Shown: positions 1-7,627, counted from the first letter of the stretch. The stretch is 37,362 nucleotides of DNA from Fulvivirga sp. (GCA_028280565.1 JANQLQ010000096.1:1-37362), one strand, 5' to 3'. Translations and numbers: made by a program. Notes: a model not told the origin generated them from the letters alone.

Positions 1-525
1 TCTTTCTTGAATCCTAATTCATAATAATCCAGGAATTCATTCGCACTCGTAAACCACTGGTCAAAATACTCCTGTGCCTTTTGCCGGGCTTCTTCCGGGG
101 CGAGCTTTTTAGGCTCTTGCAAATGTACCTTGCCGGTATCGTGCAGTACAATGCCTTCTTTTTTAATGTCTTTGAAGAAGTAGTTGCCACGTTTTAGGGC
201 TTGGTTCAGATTCTTGCCGGAGTGGAAGATCAGGCTGATGGGAGTTTTCACCAGGCCGGTGTCCCGTAGCGTTTTATTTACCTTGCTTTCTATTTTGAAG
301 TTGACGTGCAAGTCGTCATGGCGGGTCACTACCAGCAGGTCGTAGTCGCTTTTGTATTCGTAGAGAGTGCCTTTTTCTACGTAGGAGTCTTCCACGAACT
401 CGCCGCGGGCGTAGCTGCCGAAGAGGATCACCATTTCCACTTCTTTACGGGCGCTAAGCACGTCGGTAAGGCGCTGTAGTTCTTCTTGCTTGGTACGGGG
501 TAGTTGTTGTAAAGCCTCGTTCACG
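1..525 (-). CDS. Nucleotidyltransferase with HEPN-like C-terminus (partial, 3' end outside window)
   Basis: A minus-strand reading frame open from about 525 to the window edge gives roughly 175 residues. It carries the minimal nucleotidyltransferase signature: GSYARG at residues 36-41 of this reading, then SDYDLLVV with the metal-binding Asp pair at about 60 and 62. The stretch after residue 145 is helical and looks like the start of a HEPN-type domain, as in Bacteroidota proteins that fuse both. The start is a GTG: it gives the N-terminus VNEALQQLPRTKQEE, which matches the usual beginning of this family, and no in-frame ATG lies upstream nearby. Such proteins often belong to MNT/HEPN toxin-antitoxin or nucleotide-modifying systems; the actual substrate cannot be read here. 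A relic of a close homologue lies at about 2094-2225. The C-terminus is not in the window. Confidence 0.75.
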
Positions 526-646
526 GGTGTAAAGTAATAGGTTATAAGCGTTGGAGGATGGAAAATAGGAAAAAATATGGAACCTGGGGAACGGATGGGG
601 CATAAATGCTATAGATATGGATTCTTTGCACCTCGTTATTAGGTTT

Positions 647-935
647 CCCTAGTACGCATTTAGCGTAGCGCAATGCGTACTTATCGTGGCAATAGGATTT
701 GTAATCCGGGCGTAGTCGTTTATGGCTAATGACCAAAGTATGCTCTAGCTAACCCCCGTGGAGTCCTTAAGGAAAGCAGAAAACATCCAACGAGTAGTAT
801 CCGGGTGCGCTTGGCTGTTTAAGTAAATGTTCCAAGGCGCATTACAAATGCGCAGGGTAGAAAAAGCGATTGACGAAGGAATTTGTTGAAAATTGGCGAG
901 CTTTTGTAAAGCGCACCAGGTGAGAATGTTTCGAG
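647..935. repeat. Dispersed palindrome-rich repeat, copy A
   Basis: This non-coding stretch of about 290 bases is clearly similar, in the same orientation, to 36931-37204, and part of it recurs at 2036-2093. It contains three palindromes: TACGCATT (653-660) with AATGCGTA (672-679); GGATT-TGT-AATCC (695-707); and GCGCATT-ACA-AATGCGC (836-852). The last two share the core ATTTGTAAT in opposite orientations, an arrangement like REP/BIME elements. The short minus-strand open frames at 542-736 and 745-939 overlap it and look accidental. No transposase is present, so a non-autonomous or REP-type element is the most likely reading. Confidence 0.7.
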
Positions 936-955
936 ACACACCGTGGGCTTATAGC

Positions 956-1141
956 TCACGGCCGTCTACTCGACTGTGTTCTGTTTTTCTTTTTTGCTTG
1001 TGAGGTTCGTGCGCTTTTCCTTCCTGCCTTATTCGCTTTGTAATTAGCGATGAATTGGCTTATTTCTTTGCGGTCCTTATCTGTCAAGGGTTGGCTATCG
1101 ATAATGAAATCAACGCCCTCTGGTTCTTTTATATATCCCAT
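956..1141 (-). CDS. Small hypothetical protein (61 aa)
   Basis: The frame encodes a small, highly charged 61-residue protein. It opens with MGYIKEPEGVDFIID, then a segment PLTDKDRKEISQFIANYK that should form a helix, and ends in a Lys/Arg-rich tail. The N-terminal pattern (KEPEGVDF followed by PLT and a charged helix) resembles a small Bacteroidota protein I have seen before, but I cannot name a function. It starts 6 bases after the stop of the acetyltransferase-like fragment at 1148-1351, so the two probably formed an operon. With its partner broken it may itself be a leftover. The basic tail could bind nucleic acid, but that is speculation. Confidence 0.45.
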   Translation of the reverse strand: MGYIKEPEGVDFIIDSQPLTDKDRKEISQFIANYKANKAGRKSARTSQAKKKNRTQSSRRP

Positions 1142-1147
1142 AATTCT

Positions 1148-1351
1148 TTATTCTTTAAAATATCTTTCCACTAATTTTCTAGATGCATCAGTCGGTATGA
1201 TCATCTTATGTCCACCAAAATGATATGCACCAAGTGTTTTTTCGTAGTGTTCAATCAACTTCGTCTTAGCTGAAAATGATACGAACCCTTCGAACCCATT
1301 CATGAAAGAGAGTTTACAAGCATGGGCAACCAAGTTGATCGTCGGTAGTTC
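1148..1351 (-). pseudogene. 3' fragment of an acetyltransferase-like gene
   Basis: The translation, beginning ELPTINLVAHACKLSF and ending LVERYFKE, looks like only the C-terminal part of a GNAT-like or related protein: the pattern NLVAHACKLSF, GFEGFVSFSAKTKLIEHYEKTLGA, then a HFGG segment. No ATG opens this frame. Going upstream it runs straight into the TAA stop (1352-1354) of the lipoprotein gene, in the same frame. The N-terminal half is therefore missing, most simply through a deletion or insertion that joined the lipoprotein gene to this remnant. A TTG at 1331-1333 could in theory start a 61-residue product, but I read it as a pseudogene. The family assignment rests on motif memory only. 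Confidence 0.5.
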
Positions 1352-1942
1352 TTACTTAGCACTTGTATACCCAATCAATTCACTTGTATATAAAAATCCA
1401 TTACCACCCTGTTGGACATGTTTTACATTAGTTTTTAATTCGGGACAATACCAAAACACATCCGTAACTTTGCCTTTTCCACCTGCTTTGTAATTTTCTA
1501 TAAATCCATCATATTTTATCTTGTAGGCCATAAACGTTCCAGCTACTACCTGTAATTCTTGAAATGAAATGATTTCAACGTCTTGGCTGGTTATTCCTTT
1601 TTCCCCGGATTCATTGGTCCATTCAGATTCATACTTCCATTTTTTCCCTACTTCTAAAGGCCAATCCCGAAAAGGGGAACTACTTTTCTCTTTGTTTAAG
1701 ACCTGGGATATTTGAAGAGTATCGAAACCATTCCAAAGCCCTAAAACCCCATTATAATCCACTACTTCCCGTATATCTTCTCCTTCACCCCGAACTTCAC
1801 CGTCAACAGAGCTTTCCCATTTCCAAGTCCATTTCTCACCAATTTTATAGTCATTTAAAGTGGGTTGGTTTGTTGGTGAAGGGTTACAACTAGCGAGGAA
1901 TAATAAGATGGTTAGTACCTGGAATATTGCTTTTTTCTTCAT
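1352..1942 (-). CDS. Hypothetical lipoprotein
   Basis: This is a predicted 196-residue SPII lipoprotein: MKKKAIFQVLTILLFLASC, with lipobox LASC. I place the start at the ATG at 1942; an ATG 36 bases upstream would add MLNFNPYLKQTN, which makes a poorer signal peptide. The mature part is rich in Trp, Gly and charged residues (GEKWTWKWE, VGKKWKYESEW, WYCPELKTNVKHV) and probably forms a beta-rich outer-membrane-attached fold. The WY-PELKTNVK segment resembles hypothetical Bacteroidota lipoproteins with no known function. The gene is visibly more AT-rich than the PUL genes. It ends with a TAA directly in frame with an acetyltransferase-like remnant, which points to a rearranged region. Confidence 0.7.
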   Translation of the reverse strand: MKKKAIFQVLTILLFLASCNPSPTNQPTLNDYKIGEKWTWKWESSVDGEVRGEGEDIREVVDYNGVLGLWNGFDTLQISQVLNKEKSSSPFRDWPLEVGKKWKYESEWTNESGEKGITSQDVEIISFQELQVVAGTFMAYKIKYDGFIENYKAGGKGKVTDVFWYCPELKTNVKHVQQGGNGFLYTSELIGYTSAK

Positions 1943-2035
1943 GTTTGTTTGCTTGAGATATGGATTAAAATTAAGCATGACAAATTAGTGTTTTAAGACT
2001 CGTTTATCCAAATACACCTTTCAATTTAATGAATA

Positions 2036-2093
2036 CCCCCTAGTGCGCTTGGCTGTTTAGTAAATGCTTCAAGGCACATTACAAATGCGCCAG
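2036..2093. repeat. Dispersed repeat, internally deleted copy C
   Basis: This stretch starts with the same CCCCCTAGTGCGC edge as copy B (36931) but continues directly with the internal segment CTTGGCTGTTT found at about 808-819 of copy A, followed by the palindrome arm region GCACATTACAAATGCGCC. The intervening 160 or so bases are missing. The join lies at GTGCGC, which occurs both at the element edge and just before the internal segment, so a deletion between short direct repeats is the simple explanation. The copy directly abuts the nucleotidyltransferase relic. Confidence 0.65.
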
Positions 2094-2225
2094 GGGGGAG
2101 CCAACTTCCTGGGCTGGACCGATCACTGCCAGGATCTTGTTTACCGTGGTTTCTATTTTAAAATTGACGTGCAAGTCGTCATTACGGGTTACTACCATCA
2201 GGTCGTAGTCGGTTTTGTATTCGTA
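2094..2225 (-). pseudogene. Relic of a nucleotidyltransferase gene
   Basis: Read on the minus strand, this gives YEYKTDYDLMVVTRNDDLHV followed by NFKIETTVNKIL. It matches nearly residue for residue the stretch around residues 55-90 of the nucleotidyltransferase at 1-525 (YEYKSDYDLLVVTRHDDLHV, then NFKIESKVNKTL). The DNA is also similar, for example the shared GACGTGCAAGTCGTCAT. Neither the GSYARG start of the domain nor the C-terminal half can be found next to it, so it is a fragment of about 130 bases. It was probably left by a second copy of such a gene, with one side cut exactly at the repeat copy 2036-2093. The differences from the intact gene show it is a diverged homologue, not a fresh duplication. 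Confidence 0.7.
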
Positions 2226-2371
2226 AGCTGTTTTCGATACAAGTGAGAACTGGTTTTAGGGTTTTATAATTTGGGAGCACAATGAGGTGTAAACGATTTT
2301 CTTCGGGTCAACTTTGACGTATCTTTACCCAATACTATATTTTATCAAAAAATCAGGCGCAGTGATAACGT

Positions 2372-4162
2372 ATGAAAAAGTTCCTCTTTCCAGCCCTCTT
2401 AGGTCTATTCATAACCGGCGCCTGCACTAAATCCACTACCACACCCCAAGGAAAAGCTGACCGCGAGGCTTTCCAGGAAATACTGGCCGATTATCACGAG
2501 GAACGCCTTCGGTTTTACCCTATGGACGCTACCTACGCCGGGGACGACCGGTACAACGATACCTTAGTCATTGATATCTCGGGGACTTACCGCGATGCAC
2601 TAGCGGCTTTTTACACGCAATACCTCGACAAGCTTGCTTCTATCAAAAGAGCTGCACTGGATGAAAATGATCAAGTTAGCTTTGACGTGTTGCAATGGGA
2701 ATGTGATATTAATTTAGAAGGCTTGCAATTCCCCACCCACCTCATGCCTATCGATCAGTTTTGGTCGTTGCACCTTACCATCGGCCAATGGGCAAGCGGA
2801 GTTTCAGCACAGCCCTTTAAAACCACCAAGGACTATGACAATTGGCTCCATCGATTGGACGATTTTATGGTGTGGTGCGATACGGCTATCGTCAATATGA
2901 AAAGGGGAATGGAGCCAGGCTATGTGCTCCCCAAATCCTTGGCGTTAAAGGTTATTTCACAGTTTGATGCGTTGGACCATGGCCCTGCGGAGGAGCATCT
3001 TTACTACGGCCCAATAAAAGTACTGCCAGCGGAAATTCCGGCAGCGGACAAACTACGTTTGACTTCCGAGTATGCAATGATGATCGAAGATAAGATCATT
3101 CCCAAATTCTTAGCGTTGCGTAATTTTTTCCAGCATGAATATTTGCCTGCCTGCCGGGAAAGCGCCGGTATTTGGGATATACCGAATGGAGAAGAGTACT
3201 ACCGGTACCAGGTAAAACGCTTTACCACGACCAACATGACCCCGGGGGAGATTTTTGAATTGGGTAAAAGCGAAGTAACCAGGCTATTGGCAGAAATGGA
3301 AAAAGTGAAGCTTGAAGTTGGTTTCGAAGGAGATATCCAATCATTTTTTGAACATGTGAGGACGAGCTCGAGCCTCATGCCTTACCAAGACCCTTCCGAG
3401 GTGATCGATCACTTCAATGAGATCCATGGACGCATGAAGCCCCAACTTTCCCAGTGGTTTGATCTCGTGCCTAAAACAGCTTTCGAGGTCCGCAGGACGG
3501 AAGCTTTTCGTGAGGCTTCGGCTAGCGCTGAGTATCAGCCCGGCTCACAGGACGGTAGCCGGGCCGGTATTTTTTACGTGCCCATACCCGACGTTACGAG
3601 CTACAATAATTATGCTGATGAATCTCTCTTTTTACATGAAGCCATCCCGGGGCATCATTATCAAATCTCACTTCAACAGGAGAATACGAACCTCCCGGAA
3701 TTCAGGAGGTTTCTATGGTATAGCGCCTACGGAGAAGGTTGGGCGCTCTACAGCGAGTCACTAGGCAAGGAGCTGGGCCTTTATAAAGATCCCTATCAAT
3801 ATTTCGGTATGCTAGGGGCTGAAATGCACCGGGCCATCCGCTTGGTGGTGGATGCCGGCATCCATGCCAAAAAATGGACGCGGGAGGAAGCGATCCAATA
3901 TTCGCTGGACAATGAAGCCGAATCGGAAGCTAGCGTCATTGCAGAGATCGAGCGGTACATGGCTATGCCGGGCCAGGCGCTTTCGTACAAAGTAGGTCAA
4001 TTGAAAATCCGCCAGTTGAGAAAAAAGGCTTCGGAGCAGCTTCAAGAACGATTTGATGTTAAAGCGTTCCACAACAACGTATTAGCTCCCGGCTGTGTTC
4101 CTCTCAAATTACTAGAGGATAAAATAGATGCATGGATCGATGAACAGCGTACCGGGAGTTGA
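2372..4162 (+). CDS. DUF885 family lipoprotein, probable metallopeptidase
   Basis: This 596-residue protein belongs to the DUF885 family. It has a zinc-protease-like motif HEAIPGHHYQ at residues 422-431 (His422, Glu423, His427, His428) and downstream AYGEGWALYSE, which supplies the likely third ligand Glu. The N-terminus is a signal with Cys18 in ITGAC, a fair Bacteroidota lipobox, so it should be membrane-anchored in the periplasm or outer membrane. Length and motif order fit the full family. DUF885 proteins are thought to be peptidases or hydrolases; the substrate is unknown. It stands alone: repeats and relics lie to the left and the convergent toxin-antitoxin operon to the right. Nothing ties it to the PUL. 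The start is the ATG at 2372, directly before the signal sequence. Confidence 0.88.
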   Translation: MKKFLFPALLGLFITGACTKSTTTPQGKADREAFQEILADYHEERLRFYPMDATYAGDDRYNDTLVIDISGTYRDALAAFYTQYLDKLASIKRAALDENDQVSFDVLQWECDINLEGLQFPTHLMPIDQFWSLHLTIGQWASGVSAQPFKTTKDYDNWLHRLDDFMVWCDTAIVNMKRGMEPGYVLPKSLALKVISQFDALDHGPAEEHLYYGPIKVLPAEIPAADKLRLTSEYAMMIEDKIIPKFLALRNFFQHEYLPACRESAGIWDIPNGEEYYRYQVKRFTTTNMTPGEIFELGKSEVTRLLAEMEKVKLEVGFEGDIQSFFEHVRTSSSLMPYQDPSEVIDHFNEIHGRMKPQLSQWFDLVPKTAFEVRRTEAFREASASAEYQPGSQDGSRAGIFYVPIPDVTSYNNYADESLFLHEAIPGHHYQISLQQENTNLPEFRRFLWYSAYGEGWALYSESLGKELGLYKDPYQYFGMLGAEMHRAIRLVVDAGIHAKKWTREEAIQYSLDNEAESEASVIAEIERYMAMPGQALSYKVGQLKIRQLRKKASEQLQERFDVKAFHNNVLAPGCVPLKLLEDKIDAWIDEQRTGS

Positions 4163-4268
4163 CCCTACACTGAGCCTTTCATTTCTTAGGAGGTCAGCCG
4201 GATCAGCCCTAGTGTTAAGTTAAGTGTAATTGGACGGTTAGCAATTTTTACCAATCTTGTTTTTAAAG

Positions 4269-4325
4269 TCGGCAGTAAACAATCGGCAACCCCCTATTTT
4301 TGCCTACTGCCCTTTGCCTACTGCC
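4269..4325. repeat. Short tandem and inverted repeat in convergent intergenic region
   Basis: The 12-mer TTGCCTACTGCC occurs twice, at 4300-4311 and 4314-4325. The upstream GGCAGT at 4271-4276 is the reverse complement of the ACTGCC ends, so a hairpin can form. It lies between the convergent ends of the DUF885 and RES genes, where it could act as a bidirectional transcription barrier, but no clear T-tract supports a classic terminator. The rest of 4163-4403 shows nothing coding. Confidence 0.4.
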
Positions 4326-4403
4326 AACTTGTCGAGAACTTCCCAACTTTGCAAATAGAGTTCATGGTTTAATCTTACACGTCAGTTGAAGCTTGACAAG
4401 ACA

Positions 4404-4868
4404 CTAACCAAATAGGCGCTCGTCTATGACAAATGAGTCTAAGCATTCTTCCACCGAGGTCAGGTCATGACCAGGGTGCGATGGGTTCAAAAGATAATTG
4501 AATTCACTGGGTACGATCGCAGAAGGCACTTTGAGCATGTAAGAAGTGTTTTCCCGCAGGAATTGCCCTCCTAACGCTTGGGTTGATTGTGGAGTGTAGG
4601 ATTTTTCCTGCCAATCATGCGGTAATGATCCCTCCTCAAGCGAATCATAAGTAGTATCTGACCGGGTCCGGATTTTAGTAAGACAAACACTTTTCGTCGA
4701 AAGGACATGATAGTTGTGTACCAGGTACTCTAAACAGGCCAATGAAATACTACCAGCCGTGTAAACCATCGGCATTCCTTGGGGATTCCACCGGCCCCCG
4801 TAAAGCGCTGCACCCCTACCGGAAAGATCGAGCGCGTACTTTTGGCTGCTTATCCTGTAAAGCAACAT
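4404..4868 (-). CDS. RES domain toxin (NAD+-degrading type)
   Basis: This 154-residue protein has the RES-domain layout: N-terminal LLYRIS, then GGRWNPQGMPMVY with the conserved Arg, LACLEYLVH with the conserved Glu, and VPSEFNYLLNPSHP with the conserved Ser and NP-HP signature near the C-terminus. Characterised RES toxins (Res, MbcT, ParT) degrade NAD+ or modify a target with it, and are neutralised by an Xre/DUF2384 antitoxin. The start ATG overlaps the antitoxin stop by one base (TGATG), so the two are translationally coupled with the antitoxin first. The length is normal for the family and no key residue is missing. The pair sits convergent to the DUF885 gene and divergent from the PUL. 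Confidence 0.88.
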   Translation of the reverse strand: MLLYRISSQKYALDLSGRGAALYGGRWNPQGMPMVYTAGSISLACLEYLVHNYHVLSTKSVCLTKIRTRSDTTYDSLEEGSLPHDWQEKSYTPQSTQALGGQFLRENTSYMLKVPSAIVPSEFNYLLNPSHPGHDLTSVEECLDSFVIDERLFG

Positions 4869-5290
4869 CAGGCCAATACACCATGCTCTATCCTACCTAT
4901 TTCATCCAGCAGCCTGCGTATGCCAAAGCTGTTTTTTAGGAGGGACTTGGGTACAATACCACCCAAGGCAGGATTACGGGTATCCATCCATTGGTAAAAT
5001 CCATCCCCGAAAGCCCTGAGTCCCTTGTGGTAGACTTCTTCTATTTCCAATATTTTCTCAGTTACGTTGGCGTTAAACTCGGTTTTTCTTTTGTAGCTAT
5101 CAATAGAGATAGGTATGATCTCAATAAGCTCACTAACACTAAGTTTTGATCTCTTTAGCAGGTGTTTAATGTAGTTTTTAGAGATGGAGCGGTTAGCTAA
5201 TGCATAATAATTGATTTGTTCATAAGCTGCGGCGGGTTCATTTAAAACCGGGGCATCTTGAGGGCGGAGGTTGTATTTTTGCTTTCCCAT
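4868..5290 (-). CDS. Xre/MbcA/ParS-type antitoxin
   Basis: This 140-residue protein is the upstream partner of the RES toxin. It has an N-terminal variable part, a helical Xre-like HTH segment (ISKNYIKHLLKRSKLSVSELIEIIPISIDSYKR) and a C-terminal DUF2384-like toxin-binding part with FQW-type aromatic and GG-P patterns (GDGFYQWMDTRNPALGGIVPKSLL, then RRLLDEIGRIEHGVLA). Antitoxins of this family cover the toxin's NAD+ pocket with their C-terminus and usually repress their own promoter through the HTH. The start ATG at 5290 gives MGKQKYNLRP; the AT-rich upstream 5291-5345 has TAAATTTAC a few bases before the ATG, a poor match to the Bacteroidota -7 box, so no promoter is claimed. Confidence 0.85.
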   Translation of the reverse strand: MGKQKYNLRPQDAPVLNEPAAAYEQINYYALANRSISKNYIKHLLKRSKLSVSELIEIIPISIDSYKRKTEFNANVTEKILEIEEVYHKGLRAFGDGFYQWMDTRNPALGGIVPKSLLKNSFGIRRLLDEIGRIEHGVLA

Positions 5291-5568
5291 GGTGTAAATT
5301 TACTCATTTTTCTGTTTATTTTTACGCATTTTAAATCTTTTTTCACTAGGTACCTTTAATTTTCACCCTCTAAATGTATCCCAATAAGATTAGGGTGTTT
5401 TGGAGCAAGGTGGATAAGGAAAGCCGGAGGTCTACAATGAATTTATCCTATTCGATAGGCTATACTTTATAAAACCATTTGGATTTTCGCTTGTTTTTGG
5501 AAGTTTTCAAGTTTCACCTTGATTTTAAGCCTGGAATTACATAAAGTTAATCATCCATTCAACTGGCT

Positions 5569-6234
5569 ATGACTTTAAACGTTACCCACAGGGCACCGCA
5601 AAAAAGGATAGATCTCAAGAACGATTACCCGTATCTTGCAGATTTTGAGAATCTCCCGGAAAAAACCGTTTGGGATCATTTCAGGAATGGCAGTGAAGAA
5701 GCCTATTCTTTTATCTACATTACATTTTTCCCTGTACTTTATAATTACGGCAGGCAGTTCACCCATGACACAGCGTTGGTAAAAGATGCGCTCCAAGACT
5801 TATTTATACATCTGTGGAAAAGAAAGGAGCACCTATCGCCGACAGATTCTATTAAATTTTACTTGCTAGCGGCTACCAGGCGGCGCATCATCAAACTTAC
5901 CGGTAAACTTAACGTGCTCAGTGGCAATACGGACCCGGAGGTGTTTGGAATCGTGATGCCTATTGAAGCACAGATCATTGCCGATCAAAACGCCAAAGAG
6001 CAGGTTCTACGTGTCCGGGAAGCCGTAAACCGCCTCACACCCAAACAAAGAGAGGTCATCTTCTTAATGTTCTATGAAAACCTGTCCCACGAGCAGATCG
6101 CAAAAATACTATCGTTAGAAACGAAAACGATTTATAACCTTCTTTACAAAGCCATCAAAGGGTTAAAAGAGATTATGGGGTCGCTTCTACTTTTGGCAGC
6201 CGTTGTTTTGAGTTGGGTATATTCCTCTTTTTAG
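5569..6234 (+). CDS. ECF RNA polymerase sigma factor (FecI-like)
   Basis: This 221-residue sigma-70 family protein has a region 2 at about residues 45-115 (GSEEAYSFIYITFFPVLYNYGRQF, then DALQDLFIHLWKRKEHL) and a region 4 HTH at about 150-200 (LTPKQREVIFLMFYENLSHEQIAKIL, then TIYNLLYKAIKGLKE). The C-terminus ends in a hydrophobic tail of about 18 residues (GSLLLLAAVVLSWVYSSF), which Bacteroidota ECF factors of this type often carry and which may touch the membrane. With the FecR-like gene 280 bases downstream and a SusC bearing an STN domain, it is the probable activator of the locus. It is divergent from the toxin-antitoxin operon, leaving 278 bases of non-coding DNA (5291-5568) for two promoters, in which I see no convincing boxes. 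Confidence 0.92.
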   Translation: MTLNVTHRAPQKRIDLKNDYPYLADFENLPEKTVWDHFRNGSEEAYSFIYITFFPVLYNYGRQFTHDTALVKDALQDLFIHLWKRKEHLSPTDSIKFYLLAATRRRIIKLTGKLNVLSGNTDPEVFGIVMPIEAQIIADQNAKEQVLRVREAVNRLTPKQREVIFLMFYENLSHEQIAKILSLETKTIYNLLYKAIKGLKEIMGSLLLLAAVVLSWVYSSF

Positions 6235-6515
6235 TTAAGGCCAGCGCTCACTCCTAAATCTCGAAATGGGAACTAACCGCGCAAGGGAGTGCCTCTCAAG
6301 AGGTGAGGGGTGCGATGGATATGCCAAACTAACGGCATTAATCATGGATTTCCCATTGCACTTTTTTCAAAAAAGCCGCCTAAAAATTTAAAAAATGACA
6401 AAAAAGATAGGCCTTTGCTGACCGTGGCTACAAAAATTCTAAAAAACTCTCGTAGAGCAGGGAAATAGAATAAGCTGCTGGCTTTTATAAGTAAATAGCC
6501 AGGTATGAGCAGCAA

Positions 6516-7559
6516 ATGAATTATTCACAATTTAAAATAGAAGACTTCGTAAGTGACGAGTACTTTCGCCAGTGGGTACTCAAGCCCGATCACAAAAACA
6601 AAAAGTTCTGGACAGAATGGCTGGAGCGAAATCCCTCCAAAAAAAATGAAATTGAGCAAGCCAAAAAGATCGTAAGTCAATTTGAATTTAACACCTACCG
6701 ACCCAGCCAAGAGGACCTGGCATCCGTATGGGACAACATCACAACCGCGATCAACGAACCTACCACACCCACCAAGGTAGTTTCGATCCAGCCGGGAGGC
6801 ACCAAAAGCTCCCAATGGTGGAATAAAAAGACGGTGAAAATTGCTGCCTCATTGGTGATATTATTCATTTCAATCTTCCTGGTCTATCCCGGCCCGGATT
6901 ATTTCTTGTATGAAAAATTCACCACCCAGTACAGCCAGGTGGAGACGCTCCGGCTGGAAGATAATACTGAAGTTACACTGGGTGCTAATTCCGTTCTCAA
7001 GAAAAAAAGAGCATGGTTCAGTACTAATCCCAGGGAGGTTTGGCTCACGGGCAAAGCCTATTTCACCGTTGCAAAACAACAGTCCGTTACGGGCGAAAAG
7101 TTGAATTTCGTAGTGCATACTGACGACCTGCAAGTGGAAGTGCTGGGTACCCAATTCAGTGTGAATACACGCAGGGAAAAAACACGCGTTGTCTTGACGG
7201 AAGGTAAGGTCAAGCTCGACCTGGAAGGCAAAGAAGAGCTCTACATGTCACCGGGAGATATGGTAGAATTTTCCAGCACTGAAGAAAGCTTAAAGATCAA
7301 AAAAGTAGACCCGGCCCCTTATGTATCTTGGAAAGAAAACAAACTCATCTTCGATGGGTCCACCTTACGAGAGATAGCCAACCAGCTAGAAGACCAACAT
7401 GGGCTAAAAATTACTTTTGAAGATGATGCCCTGCAGGAGAAAAAATTCAGGGGTGCGTTTGAGATTGACAAAATAGACGTGTTGTTGGAAGCGATCGGGG
7501 AGTCTTTTGATATAGAGGTCAAAAAAGAAGGAAATGAAATTAGGATGAAAAGAAAATAA
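6516..7559 (+). CDS. FecR family anti-sigma factor
   Basis: This 347-residue inner-membrane regulator has a cytoplasmic N-terminal part (1-105, with DEYFRQWV and FWTEWLERNP as the sigma-binding helices), one transmembrane segment at about 107-125 (VKIAASLVILFISIFLVYP), a periplasmic FecR domain (about 135-240, with RLEDNTEVTLGANSVLKKK and VLGTQFSVNTRREKTRVVLTEG) and a C-terminal DUF4974 domain (about 270-345, with LREIANQLEDQHGLKITFED). This is the complete Bacteroidota layout. It should receive a signal from the STN domain of the SusC at 7628-11146 and release or activate the ECF factor at 5569-6234. The nearby ATG at 6505 is out of frame and closes after four codons, so 6516 is the start. 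The 281 bases before it hold a short CCTCT-CA-AGAGG palindrome but no clear gene. Confidence 0.93.
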   Translation: MNYSQFKIEDFVSDEYFRQWVLKPDHKNKKFWTEWLERNPSKKNEIEQAKKIVSQFEFNTYRPSQEDLASVWDNITTAINEPTTPTKVVSIQPGGTKSSQWWNKKTVKIAASLVILFISIFLVYPGPDYFLYEKFTTQYSQVETLRLEDNTEVTLGANSVLKKKRAWFSTNPREVWLTGKAYFTVAKQQSVTGEKLNFVVHTDDLQVEVLGTQFSVNTRREKTRVVLTEGKVKLDLEGKEELYMSPGDMVEFSSTEESLKIKKVDPAPYVSWKENKLIFDGSTLREIANQLEDQHGLKITFEDDALQEKKFRGAFEIDKIDVLLEAIGESFDIEVKKEGNEIRMKRK

Positions 7560-7563
7560 AAGA

Positions 7564-7600
7564 ATCCCGCCGGAGAAAGTGGCATTTCAATTGGCGGGAT
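7564..7600 (+). promoter_or_regulatory. Stable hairpin between fecR-like and susC-like genes
   Basis: Perfect 8-base arms ATCCCGCC (7564-7571) and GGCGGGAT (7593-7600) enclose 21 bases, within which GAAA and TTTC can pair again around a short loop. It starts 5 bases after the FecR stop and ends 27 bases before the SusC start. No strong T-tract follows, so it may be a weak terminator, a processing or stability element separating regulator from transporter expression, or part of the SusC leader. A promoter after it is plausible but not visible. Confidence 0.55.
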
Positions 7601-7627
7601 ACATGTTTAATTATAATCGTTGCAAAT

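Noticed and set aside
542-939. Two minus-strand open frames of 64 codons each
   Set aside because: They overlap the palindrome-rich repeat, have no recognisable protein features, and the matching copy at 36931-37204 does not preserve them.
1302-1493. Plus-strand open frame of 63 codons
   Set aside because: It is antisense to the acetyltransferase remnant and the lipoprotein gene, with no signature.
2064-2246. Plus-strand open frame of 60 codons
   Set aside because: It is antisense to the nucleotidyltransferase relic and crosses the repeat edge; the meaningful reading is on the minus strand.
5519-5546. Possible Bacteroidota -33/-7 promoter (TTG, 16 bases, TACATAAAG) before the ECF gene
   Set aside because: The -7 match to TAnnTTTG is poor and the spacer is off; not reliable without start-site mapping.
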